Notes under the pieces: model-generated
Databases searched by the model: none
What the model was told of the DNA's origin: nothing
Seen by the model: only the letters and a program-made list of their open reading frames with translations
Shown: positions 39,598-48,194 of the stretch, in pieces
Position numbering within the stretch: the stretch's first letter is position 1
How the letters are laid out: every line of letters starts with the position of its first letter
Position numbers and translations under genes: made by a program
Assembly (NCBI RefSeq): GCF_016863175.1
Contig: NZ_BOOJ01000032.1
Span: 247,938 to 311,937, forward strand
Origin: Paraplanobispora siamensis
GTDB lineage: Bacteria > Actinomycetota > Actinomycetes > Streptosporangiales > Streptosporangiaceae
DNA: 64,000 nucleotides
Reading direction: 5' to 3'

Positions 39598-42135
39598 GTG
39601 ATCCTCAGCCTGGCGCAGGCGCGCGCCCGTGAACGCGCGGTGACCGGCGGCAAGGCGGCGAGCCTGGCCGCCCTGGCCGCGGAGGGCTTCCCGGTGCCGG
39701 ACGGCTTCGTGGTCCCGGTGGGCGCGGATCCCTCGCCGGAGGAGATCGGCCGCGCGGTCGGGGAGCTGGGCGGCGGCAGGTTCGCGGTGCGCTCCTCCGC
39801 CGTGGCCGAGGACCGGGCCGAGGCCTCCTACGCCGGGCTGTACGAGACCTTCCTCGACGTGGCCCCCGCCGACGTGGCCGAGGCCGTACGGCGCTGCCGC
39901 GCCTCCGCGGACGCCGAACGGGTCAGGACCTACCGCACCGCCGGGCCCGCGGACGGGGGTGTGGCCGTGCTGGTCCAGCGCATGGTCCGGGCCGACGCGG
40001 CCGGGGTCGCCTTCACCGCCGACCCGGTGACCGGCGCCCGCGAGAAGGTCGTCATCACCGCGGTGCCCGGCCTGGGCGAGGCGCTGGTGTCGGGCGAGTC
40101 GACGGGGGAGGAGTGGACCGTACGGCACGGCCGCGCCGAGCGCACCCGCATGATGGACCCGCCGCGCCCGGGACGCGCCGAAGGGCCGGCGGCGCCGGAC
40201 ACCGGGGGATCGGCGGAGACCGAACCGGAGGCCGATGGGCCCGCCGGAGGCGAGGAGACTGTGCCGGGGGTCCGGGGGAACGCCGGGTGGGAGGCCGTGC
40301 CGGAGGTGCTGGACGCCGGGCAGGCCGTGGCGCTGGCCGGGCTCGCGCGGCGGGTGGAGGAGCGCTCCGGCTGGCCGCAGGACATCGAGTGGGCGATCCT
40401 GGACGGCCGGTTGTTCCTGTTGCAGGCACGGCCGATGACGGCCCTGCCCGCGCCGGTCGCCTGGCACCCGCCCGGCCCCGGCCTGTGGCTGCGGAACTTC
40501 CGGCTCGGCGAGTGGCTGCCCGACCCGGTGACACCGCTGTTCGCCGGGTGGCTGCTCGGCCGGATCGACGAGGGCTTCGGCCACGGGATGCGGGAGACGG
40601 CCGGGGCGGCCGTCCCCTTCGCCCACGGGACGGTCAACGGCTGGTACTACAGCCGGCCCACCCCCGCACCGCGCGACCTGCCCGGTGCGCTGCTCAGGTC
40701 GCGCGGCAGGCTGCTCCCCTTCATGATCGGCGCGCTCGTCCGGCCGGGCCGCGACCCCGCCGCCGCCGACCGCGCGCTGCTGGGCCGCCTGTACCTGCGC
40801 TGGCGCGGGGAACTGCTGCCCGCCTACCGGGAACTGGCCGGTCGCGGCGCCGAAGGCCGCTCTCCGGAGGAACTGCTCCGGCTCGTCGACGACATCGGCC
40901 GTACGGCGGGCCGCCACCTGTGGTACCTGGCGGTGGTCGGCGGGGCGGCCTGGAAGATGGAGGCCTGCCTGGCGCGCTTCATGCGGGCCCACCGGCTCCG
41001 GGAGGCCCAGGCGGGCCTCCTGCTGAGCGGCCTGCCCGGCGGCGGCACGGTCCCCGCCCACGCGGTGCACAGCATCGACTGGTACCACCCCACGGCGGGA
41101 GAGACGGGCCTCGCCGCGGACGCCGGAGCGCGAAGGGATCCCGCGGGCGCCGGGGACGACGGGACGAGCCCTGCCCCGGGCTCCGAATCCGCCGGAGCGC
41201 GGGGGGATGCCGCGGTCGCCGGGGACGGTGAGGCGGGGCGGGCCCGCAGGCGGGAGCTGGAGGAACGCCGGGCCGGGGCCGAGCGCGCGTGCCGCGAGGC
41301 GCTCGCGGACCGGCCGCGGTCGCTGGCCGCCTTCACCTCGATGCTGGAGACCGCCCGGCGGTACGCGATGATCCGCGAGGAGCAGGTCCGCGAGCTGACC
41401 CTGGGCTGGCCGCTCCTGCGCGCATGCGCGCACCGGCTCGGGGAGATGCTCGTCGCCGCAGGGGCGACCGACGATCCCGCGGAGGTGTTCTTCCTGACCC
41501 GGCAGGAGATCGAGCCGCATCTGGAGGCGGCCGGATCACCCGGGGAGGAGGTTCCGGGCCGGGAGGAGGCGGGGCGGCGCGGGGTGCTGGGGGTGCTCGC
41601 CCGGGAGCGCCGGGACGAGTGGGAACGGCTACGCCGACTGGCGGCGCCGCTGGTCGTCGGGACGCCGCCGCCGATCATCGGCGGCCACCTCGAACGGACG
41701 CTGGGGCTCGCGCGCGGCGGCGGCCGCAACGGCGACCGGCCGGAAGGCGGCGGCCGTACCGGCGACCGGCCGGGAGACGCCGGCCGGCCGGCCCTCGCGG
41801 GCCGGACCCTTCTCACCGGTCAGCCCGCCAGCGCGGGACGGGCCACCGGGCCGGTGCGCGTCGTCCACGGGCCCTGGGAGTTCGGCCGCGTCCGCCCCGG
41901 GGACGTGCTCGTCGCCAGGGTGACGACGCCCGCGTGGACGCCGCTGTTCGCGCGGATCGCCGCCGTCGTCACCGACGGCGGCACCCTGGCCGCGCACGCC
42001 TCGCTGATCGCCCGTGAGTACGGCGTGCCCGCAGTCGTGGCGACCGGGGAGGCCACCGTCCGCCTCCGCGACGGCCGGGCGGTCACGGTGGACGGCACCC
42101 GTGGTGTCGTCACCGCGCACCCGCCCGGCCCTTGA
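39598..42135 (+). CDS. Rifampin-phosphotransferase-like / PEP-utilising enzyme (copy 2)
   Basis: An 845-aa paralogue of the enzyme at 10557. The ATP-grasp domain is at residues 1-295 (GGKAASLAAL, FAVRSSAVAEDRAEASYAGLYET, FTADPVTG, and QDIEWAILDGRLFLLQARPMTA); the helical middle domain follows; the phosphohistidine domain at about 745-845 has GTLAAHASLIAREYGVPAVV with His800. No PEP-binding barrel is present. Three Gly/Ala/Glu-rich inserts (about 185-225, 510-545 and 700-715) are absent from copy 1 and look like linker expansion. AAGGTGA precedes the GTG start. The N-terminus of the ATP domain is shorter than in copy 1, and the substrate may differ. It is divergent from an aldo-keto reductase. 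Confidence 0.78.
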   Translation: MILSLAQARARERAVTGGKAASLAALAAEGFPVPDGFVVPVGADPSPEEIGRAVGELGGGRFAVRSSAVAEDRAEASYAGLYETFLDVAPADVAEAVRRCRASADAERVRTYRTAGPADGGVAVLVQRMVRADAAGVAFTADPVTGAREKVVITAVPGLGEALVSGESTGEEWTVRHGRAERTRMMDPPRPGRAEGPAAPDTGGSAETEPEADGPAGGEETVPGVRGNAGWEAVPEVLDAGQAVALAGLARRVEERSGWPQDIEWAILDGRLFLLQARPMTALPAPVAWHPPGPGLWLRNFRLGEWLPDPVTPLFAGWLLGRIDEGFGHGMRETAGAAVPFAHGTVNGWYYSRPTPAPRDLPGALLRSRGRLLPFMIGALVRPGRDPAAADRALLGRLYLRWRGELLPAYRELAGRGAEGRSPEELLRLVDDIGRTAGRHLWYLAVVGGAAWKMEACLARFMRAHRLREAQAGLLLSGLPGGGTVPAHAVHSIDWYHPTAGETGLAADAGARRDPAGAGDDGTSPAPGSESAGARGDAAVAGDGEAGRARRRELEERRAGAERACREALADRPRSLAAFTSMLETARRYAMIREEQVRELTLGWPLLRACAHRLGEMLVAAGATDDPAEVFFLTRQEIEPHLEAAGSPGEEVPGREEAGRRGVLGVLARERRDEWERLRRLAAPLVVGTPPPIIGGHLERTLGLARGGGRNGDRPEGGGRTGDRPGDAGRPALAGRTLLTGQPASAGRATGPVRVVHGPWEFGRVRPGDVLVARVTTPAWTPLFARIAAVVTDGGTLAAHASLIAREYGVPAVVATGEATVRLRDGRAVTVDGTRGVVTAHPPGP

Positions 42136-42216
42136 GACCTCAGCCCTTGGAAGCGCAGCCCCTGAGATCGCGGCCCTTGAGGACCCGCAGGCTTCGATGC
42201 CCTCTCAGCCCTTGAG
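42128..42216. repeat. 15-bp period repeat linking two convergent stop codons
   Basis: GCCCTTGAG-like units start at 42128, 42143, 42158 and 42173 (15-base period), with a further copy at 42208. The first carries the stop of the phosphotransferase gene; the last encodes the final Leu-Lys-Gly and neighbours the stop of the minus-strand permease gene. The copies differ at a few positions each. Confidence 0.75.
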
Positions 42217-43041
42217 GCCGGAGCGGGAGATGCCCTCGATCACCCAGCGCTGGGCGACCAGGTACAGCGCGATCACCGGCAGGCTGGCGATCACCGCCCC
42301 GGCCATCAGCAGGTCGTAGCGGATGTTGTTGGCGCCCTGGAAGTTGCCCAGACCGGCGGGCAGGGTCAGCGACTCCGGGCTGAGCAGGACGTAGATCGGC
42401 CACAGGAAGTCGTTCCAGTTGGTCAGGAAGGACAGCAGGAACAGCGTCACCAGCGCGGGCTTGGCCAGCGGGAGCGCCACGGAGGTGAAGATCTGCCAGC
42501 GGTTGCACCCGTCCAGCTCGGCGGCCTCCTCCAGTTCGCCGGGCAGGGTCAGGAAGAACTGCCGAAGGAAGAACACCCCGAACGCGCCCGCCGCGGCCGG
42601 GACGATCACCGCCGGGAGGCTGTCCACCCAGGCGAGCTCGTTGACGATCAGGAAGTTGGGGATCAGCAGCACCACCGGCGGCACGAACAGCGTCGCCACG
42701 ACCACGGTGAAGATCACGTTGCGGCCCCGGAAGCGGAGCCTGGCCAGCGCGTACGCCGCCGGGGCCGCGGTGACCAGCACCAGCGCCGCGTGGCCGGTGG
42801 CCGCGATGAGGCTGTTGAGGAACCAGGTCAGGATCGGGCTGTCCGGGCTGTTGAGGATCTCCCGGTAGGCGTCGGTGGTGAACGGGTCGGGGATCCACTG
42901 CGGGTCGGTGGACCCGGCGCCCTCGCGGGTCTTGAACGAGGTGGAGACCATGTAGACCAGCGGGCTGAGGTAGAGCGCCGCGATCACCGCCAGGACCAGG
43001 TGCAGCAGCGCGCGGCGCAGGCCGCGGGTGTCACGGGTCAT
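42205..43041 (-). CDS. CUT1 sugar ABC transporter permease (MalG/AraQ-like)
   Basis: A 278-aa inner-membrane permease with six predicted TMs. The EAA loop that docks the ATPase is EEAAELDGCNRWQIFTSVALPLAKPAL (landmarks EAA, DGC, LPL.KPAL) near residue 190. The C-terminal WVIEGISRSGLKG is the typical MalG-type ending. The ATG overlaps the stop of the upstream permease (ATGA). It is the last gene of the GH51-binding protein-permease-permease operon; its 3' end abuts the 15-bp repeats. The ATPase is missing and is probably a shared MsiK-type protein elsewhere. Confidence 0.92.
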   Translation of the reverse strand: MTRDTRGLRRALLHLVLAVIAALYLSPLVYMVSTSFKTREGAGSTDPQWIPDPFTTDAYREILNSPDSPILTWFLNSLIAATGHAALVLVTAAPAAYALARLRFRGRNVIFTVVVATLFVPPVVLLIPNFLIVNELAWVDSLPAVIVPAAAGAFGVFFLRQFFLTLPGELEEAAELDGCNRWQIFTSVALPLAKPALVTLFLLSFLTNWNDFLWPIYVLLSPESLTLPAGLGNFQGANNIRYDLLMAGAVIASLPVIALYLVAQRWVIEGISRSGLKG

Positions 43042-43976
43042 CGCGCGCTCCTGTCCCGGAAGGCCCCGAACACCAGGGCGCTGGCCGCCATCAGGAAGGC
43101 GGCGAGGATGAAGCTCATGGCCGAGGCGGTGCCCATGTCGAACTGGCGCAGGCCGGTCTCGGCGATGAGATAGATCGCGGTCTTGGTCCGGTCGGCCGGG
43201 GCGCCCGCCGTGATCAGATAGGCCTGGCCGAACATGTTGGCCGAGGCCAGGATCGTGGCGTTGACCACGAACACGGTCACCGGACGCAGGCCGGGCAGGG
43301 TCACCGCCCGGAACCTGCGCCAGGCCGAGGCGCCGTCCACCATCGCCGCCTCGTGCAGCTCACGCGGGATGTCCTGGAGTCCGGCCAGGAAGATGACCGC
43401 GTTCAGGCCGAGCGTCCACCACACGGTCACCCCGACCAGGGCGATCCAGACGGGCGGCTCGTCGGTGGTCCACTGCACGTCGAGGCCGAGATAGTGGTTG
43501 ACCAGCCCGATGTTGCCGTCGAGCAGATAGCGCCACAGGAAGCCGACCACCGCCACGCCCAGCACGTAGGGCGCGAAGTAGACGGCCCGGTAGAGGTTGC
43601 GGCCCCTGAAGCGGCCGTTCATCAGCAGCGCCGCCAGCAGCGGCAGCAGGATCAGCAACGGCACCGAGAACAGGGTGAAGATCCCGGTGGCCCGCATCGC
43701 CGTCCAGAAGCGCCCGCCGTCCACGCTGGAGGGGTCGAACAGCTCGGCGTAGTTCTCCAGCCCGACGAACGGCTTGGCCGGCAGGTTGATGTCCCACTCG
43801 TGCAGGCTGGTCCAGAACCCGAAGCCGATCGGCAGGATCATGAAGACGGCGAACAGGGCGAGGTAGGGCGCCAGGAACGCGTACGGCGTCCACGGCCGCA
43901 TCCTGCGCGCCCGCCCCGCCGGGGCGGCGGGCTCCGCCGCCCCGGACAGGCCCTTGGGCCTCGTCAGCAAACTCAT
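43038..43976 (-). CDS. CUT1 sugar ABC transporter permease (MalF/AraP-like)
   Basis: A 312-aa permease. The N-terminus is basic (RRMRPWTPYAFLAPYLALFAVFMILP opens TM1), six TMs follow, and the EAA loop is ELHEAAMVDGASAWRRFRAVTLPGLRPV near residue 215. The ATG at 43976 is set by GGGAGG; an in-frame start at 44054 would read through the repeats after the binding-protein gene and is rejected. It forms a heterodimer with the product of the next gene for uptake of arabino- or xylo-oligosaccharides, judged from the linked arabinofuranosidase (inference). Confidence 0.92.
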   Translation of the reverse strand: MSLLTRPKGLSGAAEPAAPAGRARRMRPWTPYAFLAPYLALFAVFMILPIGFGFWTSLHEWDINLPAKPFVGLENYAELFDPSSVDGGRFWTAMRATGIFTLFSVPLLILLPLLAALLMNGRFRGRNLYRAVYFAPYVLGVAVVGFLWRYLLDGNIGLVNHYLGLDVQWTTDEPPVWIALVGVTVWWTLGLNAVIFLAGLQDIPRELHEAAMVDGASAWRRFRAVTLPGLRPVTVFVVNATILASANMFGQAYLITAGAPADRTKTAIYLIAETGLRQFDMGTASAMSFILAAFLMAASALVFGAFRDRSAR

Positions 43977-44015
43977 CGGGCCTCCCGGCCGGACGGCCGC
44001 GCGGTCGATCGGGTC

Positions 44016-44085
44016 CGCGCGGCCCGCCTGGCTCGTACGGCCCGCGCGGCCCACGTGGTTCGCGCGGTCCGCCTGGCTCGTACGG
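44016..44085. repeat. Direct repeats after the sugar-binding protein stop
   Basis: CGCGCGGyCCGCCTGGCTCGTACGG occurs at 44016-44040 and 44061-44085 (first 20 bases CGCGCGGyCCGCCTGGCTCG), separated by a degenerate copy containing CGCGCGGCCCACGTGGTT. The array begins nine bases after the stop of the binding-protein gene (minus strand) and fills the gap to the permease gene. Confidence 0.75.
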
Positions 44086-44094
44086 TCTTCATGA

Positions 44095-45435
44095 TCACTG
44101 ACCGTACTTCCGCTTGTTGTCGGCCAGCAGCTTGTCGGCCGTCGCCACGCCTTCCTTCAGCGCCTCGGCCGGGGTGGCCTCCTTCAGCACGGCCTTGGCC
44201 ACCGCCAGCTCCAGCGCCTTGGACTGCACGTCGCCGACGCCGGGCAGGGCCGGCAGGAAGTGGAAGACGCTCACGTTCTTGGCCATGGCCACCTGGGGCA
44301 GGTCGGCGATGGCCGGGTCCTCCCGGACGGAGTTGCGGGCCGGGATCATGCCGGCCTTGGCCCACTCGGTGGACTGGCGGCTCATGGAGTCGATGAAGAA
44401 CTTCGCGGCCTGCACCTTGTTGGGGTCCTTGCCGGCCTGGGAGGTGAGCACGAAGTTGTGCGAGGCGCTCCACACCGCCGGGGTGCCGCCGATGTTCGGC
44501 ACCGGTGACAGGCCCCAATCCAGGGACTTGGCGTTGGTCTTCAGGTCGTTGATCTGCCAGATGCCGTCCCAGGTGAAGCTGACCTTGTCGTTCTTGAAGG
44601 CGGCGTACTGGGTGTCGATGGCGACCTTGGCGGGGCTGTAGCCCTTGTCGATCTGCTCCACCATCCAGGCCAGCGCCTGCTCGCCCTGCGCGGAGCCCCA
44701 CAGGGCCTTGGCGCCGTCCTCGCTGTAGAGCTCCCCGCCGTGCTGCCACAGCAGGCTCATGAACATCAGGTGCGCCGGCCACTTGTTCGGCATCCAGAAC
44801 GGGTTGGCGATCCCGGCCTCCTTGAGCTTGGCCAGGGCCTCCTCGTAGGCGGCCTTGTCGGCCGGGGCCTCGGACAGGCCGATCTTCTCCAGGTGGGCCT
44901 TGTTCCAGTAGTCGCCGAGGCTGTGCACGTCGAGCGGGACGCTGTAGCGCTTGCCGTCGTAGACGCCGGCGTTCCACACCGCCGGGATGAAGTCCGCCTC
45001 GGTCAGCTGCAGCGAGCCGACCACGTCGTCCAGCGGGACGAGCGTCTGGCGCACGGCGAAGGTGGCGACCCAGTCGTTGTGGATGACCGCGACGTCGGGG
45101 CCCTTGTTCGCGGCGATGGCGGTCGGCATGGCCGGGTAGAGGTCCTCCCAGCGCCGGGTGACGTTGCGGACCTCGATGCGGCCGGAGTACTCCTTGTTGA
45201 ACGCCTCGACCATGGCCCGCATGTGGGGGCCGTCGCCGCCGGTGAAGCCGTTCCAGTAGTCGAGGGTCACCTTGGGGCCGGAGTACTCGCCTCCGGAGAA
45301 CGTGGGCGCCGCCGAGGCGGGCGTGGAGGAGCCCGATCCGATCTTGGTTCCGCCGCCGCAGGCGGACAGGGCGGCGGTCAGGCCGACCGCCCCGGACAGG
45401 CCGAGGAAGGAGCGGCGGGAGAAGGAACTGGTCAT
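44095..45435 (-). CDS. CUT1 sugar-binding lipoprotein
   Basis: A 446-aa extracytoplasmic solute-binding protein. The signal sequence starts SFSRRSFLGLSG, a twin-arginine motif, and ends in the lipobox LSAC, so it is likely a Tat-exported lipoprotein with lipid on C26. The mature domain is of the SBP_bac_1 type (VTLDYWNGFTGGDGPHMRAMVEAFN at the first strand, DVAVIHNDW, and VWSASHNFVLT). It lies between the arabinofuranosidase gene (3 bases apart) and the permeases, so its ligand is probably an arabinose-containing oligosaccharide. Expression should follow LacI control of the upstream operator. Confidence 0.9.
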   Translation of the reverse strand: MTSSFSRRSFLGLSGAVGLTAALSACGGGTKIGSGSSTPASAAPTFSGGEYSGPKVTLDYWNGFTGGDGPHMRAMVEAFNKEYSGRIEVRNVTRRWEDLYPAMPTAIAANKGPDVAVIHNDWVATFAVRQTLVPLDDVVGSLQLTEADFIPAVWNAGVYDGKRYSVPLDVHSLGDYWNKAHLEKIGLSEAPADKAAYEEALAKLKEAGIANPFWMPNKWPAHLMFMSLLWQHGGELYSEDGAKALWGSAQGEQALAWMVEQIDKGYSPAKVAIDTQYAAFKNDKVSFTWDGIWQINDLKTNAKSLDWGLSPVPNIGGTPAVWSASHNFVLTSQAGKDPNKVQAAKFFIDSMSRQSTEWAKAGMIPARNSVREDPAIADLPQVAMAKNVSVFHFLPALPGVGDVQSKALELAVAKAVLKEATPAEALKEGVATADKLLADNKRKYGQ

Positions 45436-45438
45436 GTC

Positions 45439-46944
45439 TTACTCCTGGGGGGCGAAACGGACAATACTCCACGAAACCGGAGGGAGGGTAAGAGAGGCTC
45501 GGCGGTCCTCCAGGCGGAGGCCCGAGCCGGGACGCGGGACGACGCGGTCGGGGTGCTCGGCGGAGTTGCGCGCCGACGGGTCCTCGTCGGCGAGCTCCAG
45601 GTGCTCCACCGGGGCCAGTCCCGCCGGGAGCGTGACGTCGAGCGCGCAGGGGGCGTTCCGGTCGCGGTTGACCGCGAACAGCGTGATCTCGCCGGTGGTG
45701 TCGTCGTGGGTGGCGGTGGCCCAGATCGCGGGCGTCTCGCCGTACCGGCCGGTGGAGATCGAGGCGCACTCGGGCTCCACCCGCAGCACCTCGCCCCGGG
45801 CGTAGCGGGCGGTCAGGGCGAAGGGGTGGAAGATGGTCTGGCGCCACGCCGGGCCGCCCGGCTCGGTCCTGATCGGCGCGATCACGTTGGCGAGCTGGGC
45901 CTGGCAGGCCACGCCCACCCGGTCGGCGTTGCGCAGCAGGGTGATGAGGAGGCTGCCGACCACCACGGCGTCGGTGACGTCGTAGTCGTCCTCGATCAGC
46001 CGGGGGTGCCCGGCCCACTCCAGCGAGGACTCGCCGTGGAAGCGGCTCTGGTACCAGACGTTCCACTCGTCGAAGGAGAGCTTGATCTTCTTGCGGCTGC
46101 GCAGCTTGGCGCCCACGTGGTCGGCGGTGGCGGCGATCGAGCGGATCATATGGTCCATGTCGGCGCCGCTGGCCAGGAAGGAGTCGACGTCGCCGTCGGA
46201 GGGATCGTAGTAGGCGTGCAGCGAGATGTAGTCGACCATCTCGTAGGTGGCCTCCAGGACCTCTGCCTCCCACGAGCCGAAGGTCGGCATCCCGCTGTTT
46301 GAGCTGCCGCAGGCCACCAGGGACAGGTCCTGGTCGAAGCGCTTGAGCGCCCGCGCGGTCTCGGCGGCGAGCCTGCCGTACTCCCGGGCGGTCTTGTGGC
46401 CCATCTGCCAGGGCCCGTCCAGCTCGTTGCCCAGGCACCACAGCCGCACGTCGTGCGGCTTGTCCACGCCGTGCGCGCGGCGCAGGTCCGACAGGCGGGT
46501 GCCGCCCGGGTAGTTGGCGTACTCCACCAGCTCCAGCGCCTCGGCCACGCCTCGGGTGCCCAGGTTGAGCGCCATCATCGGCTCGACCCCGGCCTTGGCC
46601 GCCCAGGCCATGAACTCGTTGAGGCCGAAGGCGTTGCTCTCCAGGCTCCGCCAGGCCAGGTCCAGCCGGGCCGGCCGCTCCTCGACGGGGCCGACGCCGT
46701 CCTCCCAGCGGTAGTTGGAGACGAAGTTGCCGCCGGGGTAGCGGACCAGCGTCACGCCGAGTTCCCTGGTCAGCTCCAGCACGTCGGTGCGGAAACCGTC
46801 GGGGTCGGCCAGCGGGTGGCCCGGCTCGAAGACGCCGGTGTAGACGCAGCGGCCCATGTGCTCGACGAACGAGCCGAACAGCCGGGGCTCCACCGGTCCG
46901 ATCCGGAAAGAGGGATCAAGGGTGAGACGAGCGCTGGTCGTCAA
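45439..46944 (-). CDS. abfA: GH51 alpha-L-arabinofuranosidase
   Basis: A 501-aa cytoplasmic enzyme of glycoside hydrolase family 51. The barrel opens with RLFGSFVEHMGRCVYTGVFEPGHP and VRYPGGNFVSNYRWEDGVGP; the acid/base is E174 in WCLGNELDGPWQ and the nucleophile E293 in LSFDEWNVWY. A C-terminal beta domain follows (ITLFAVNRD). It removes terminal arabinofuranosyl units from imported arabino-oligosaccharides. Translation starts at TTG 46944, supported by AGAGAGG seven bases before. It heads the operon with the CUT1 importer and faces a divergent LacI gene with tandem operators between. Confidence 0.92.
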   Translation of the reverse strand: MTTSARLTLDPSFRIGPVEPRLFGSFVEHMGRCVYTGVFEPGHPLADPDGFRTDVLELTRELGVTLVRYPGGNFVSNYRWEDGVGPVEERPARLDLAWRSLESNAFGLNEFMAWAAKAGVEPMMALNLGTRGVAEALELVEYANYPGGTRLSDLRRAHGVDKPHDVRLWCLGNELDGPWQMGHKTAREYGRLAAETARALKRFDQDLSLVACGSSNSGMPTFGSWEAEVLEATYEMVDYISLHAYYDPSDGDVDSFLASGADMDHMIRSIAATADHVGAKLRSRKKIKLSFDEWNVWYQSRFHGESSLEWAGHPRLIEDDYDVTDAVVVGSLLITLLRNADRVGVACQAQLANVIAPIRTEPGGPAWRQTIFHPFALTARYARGEVLRVEPECASISTGRYGETPAIWATATHDDTTGEITLFAVNRDRNAPCALDVTLPAGLAPVEHLELADEDPSARNSAEHPDRVVPRPGSGLRLEDRRASLTLPPVSWSIVRFAPQE

Positions 46945-46988
46945 GACGCGGCCTCTCTGTTAACGCGATGTTTCGGGTAGGGCGTTTG

Positions 46989-47011
46989 TACAACGTTGTT
47001 TCAACGTTGTA
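46989..47011. promoter_or_regulatory. Tandem LacI operators (CAACGTTG x2)
   Basis: TACAACGTTG (46989-46998), TTT, CAACGTTGTA (47002-47011): a perfect inverted repeat built of two CAACGTTG palindromes 11 bases apart, one helical turn. It lies between the arabinofuranosidase start (46944, minus) and the LacI gene (47109, plus), with the central CpG typical of LacI-family sites. Confidence 0.7.
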
Positions 47012-47066
47012 AACAGGGCTCTCGCAGGTCGATACCGGGGCGTTACGATCGATGCCGTTGCATCGT

Positions 47067-47088
47067 GTACGGCTGGCGCCAGCCGTAC
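47067..47088. repeat. Perfect 22-bp palindrome before lacI
   Basis: GTACGGCTGGC (47067-47077) is followed at once by its reverse complement GCCAGCCGTAC (47078-47088). It lies 20 bases before the LacI start, so in mRNA it could fold against the ribosome site (GGGGAGG), and in DNA it could be a second operator or a cruciform. Confidence 0.8.
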
Positions 47089-47108
47089 GGCCGGGGAGGT
47101 GAGAGCGG

Positions 47109-48110
47109 GTGGGAACGAGCCTGCGTGACGTTGCGGTCCTCGCGGGGGTGTCGGTGAAGACCGTCTCCAACGTCGTCAACGGGTACGCGCACGTCGCGCC
47201 CGCGACCCGGGCCAGGGTGGAGGAGGCGCTCGCGCGCCTGGACTACCGGCCCAACCTCTCGGCCCGCAACCTCCGCCAGGGCCGGACCGGCGTGATCGCC
47301 CTGGCCCTGCCCGAGCTCGACGCGCCGTACTTCGCCGAGCTGTCGCGCTTCGTCATCGACGCCGCGGCCGAGCAGCGGTGGCTGGTGGTCATCGAGCAGA
47401 CCGACGGGAGCCTGGAGCGCGAACGGCAGATCCTCGACGGGGTGCGCGACCACCGGGTGGACGGGCTCATCTTCAGCCCCATCGCGATCGGCGCCGACGA
47501 ACTCGCCGCCCGCACCGACGACACGGCCCTGGTGCTGCTGGGCGAGCGCATCCACGACGGCCCCGCCGACCACGTGGCCATCGACAACGTCCGGGCGGCC
47601 CGCGACATCACCGAGCACCTGATTGGGCTGGGCCGCGCCCGGGTGGCCGCGCTCGGCGCGCAGGACAGCTCCATCAGCGGGACGGCCCCGCTGCGGCTGG
47701 CCGGCTACCGGCAGGCGATGGCCGCGCACGGGCTGCCGGAGATCGTGGCCACGGTCGAGCGCTACCACCGGGCCGACGGGTTCGCGGCGATGACCGCGCT
47801 GCTGGAGGGCGAGCGGCCCGACGCGGTCTTCTGCTTCAACGACCTGCTGGCCCTGGGCGCGATGCGGGCGGTCCTGTCGTCCGGGCTGCGGGTTCCCGGG
47901 GACGTCGCGCTGGCCGGGCTCGACGACATCGAGGACGGCCGCTACAGCACGCCCACTTTGACCACCGTGGCGCCGGACAAGAGCGAGCTGGCCCGGATCG
48001 CGGTGGACCTGCTCAAGCGCCGCATCGACGGCCGGGCCGGATACGCGCCGCAGGAGGTGCGGGCCGGTTACCGGCTCATGGTGCGCGAGAGCACGGCGCC
48101 GGCCGGCTGA
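47109..48110 (+). CDS. LacI family repressor of arabinofuranosidase operon
   Basis: A 333-aa repressor. The N-terminal DNA-binding domain is canonical: TSLRDVAVLAGVSVKTVSNVVNGYAHVAPATRARV, with hinge helix LSARNLRQGRTGVIAL (landmarks VSVKTVSNVVNG and SARNLRQGRTG). The periplasmic-binding-like ligand domain follows (VIEQTDGS, VDGLIFSPI, FCFNDLLALGAMRAV, LAGLDDI). GTG 47109 follows GGGGAGG. The divergent position and the CAACGTTG pair identify it as the regulator of the GH51-CUT1 operon, probably released by arabinose or an arabino-oligosaccharide. Confidence 0.92.
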   Translation: MGTSLRDVAVLAGVSVKTVSNVVNGYAHVAPATRARVEEALARLDYRPNLSARNLRQGRTGVIALALPELDAPYFAELSRFVIDAAAEQRWLVVIEQTDGSLERERQILDGVRDHRVDGLIFSPIAIGADELAARTDDTALVLLGERIHDGPADHVAIDNVRAARDITEHLIGLGRARVAALGAQDSSISGTAPLRLAGYRQAMAAHGLPEIVATVERYHRADGFAAMTALLEGERPDAVFCFNDLLALGAMRAVLSSGLRVPGDVALAGLDDIEDGRYSTPTLTTVAPDKSELARIAVDLLKRRIDGRAGYAPQEVRAGYRLMVRESTAPAG

Positions 48111-48130
48111 GAGGACGCGGCGGGGGCGTC

Positions 48131-48194
48131 GGGGACGCCGGGGTCATGACGGGGGAACGGATGCGGCGGGGACATCGGGGTCATGACGGGGGGA
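48131..48194. repeat. 37-bp spaced direct repeat over a stop codon
   Basis: A GGGGACnnCGGGGTCATGACGGGGG unit occurs at 48131 and again at 48168; the core GGGGTCATGACGGGGG is identical (48140-48155 and 48177-48192). The second copy contains the stop of the minus-strand ATPase gene (TCA at 48181-48183). The gap between the convergent LacI and ATPase genes consists of little else. Confidence 0.8.
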
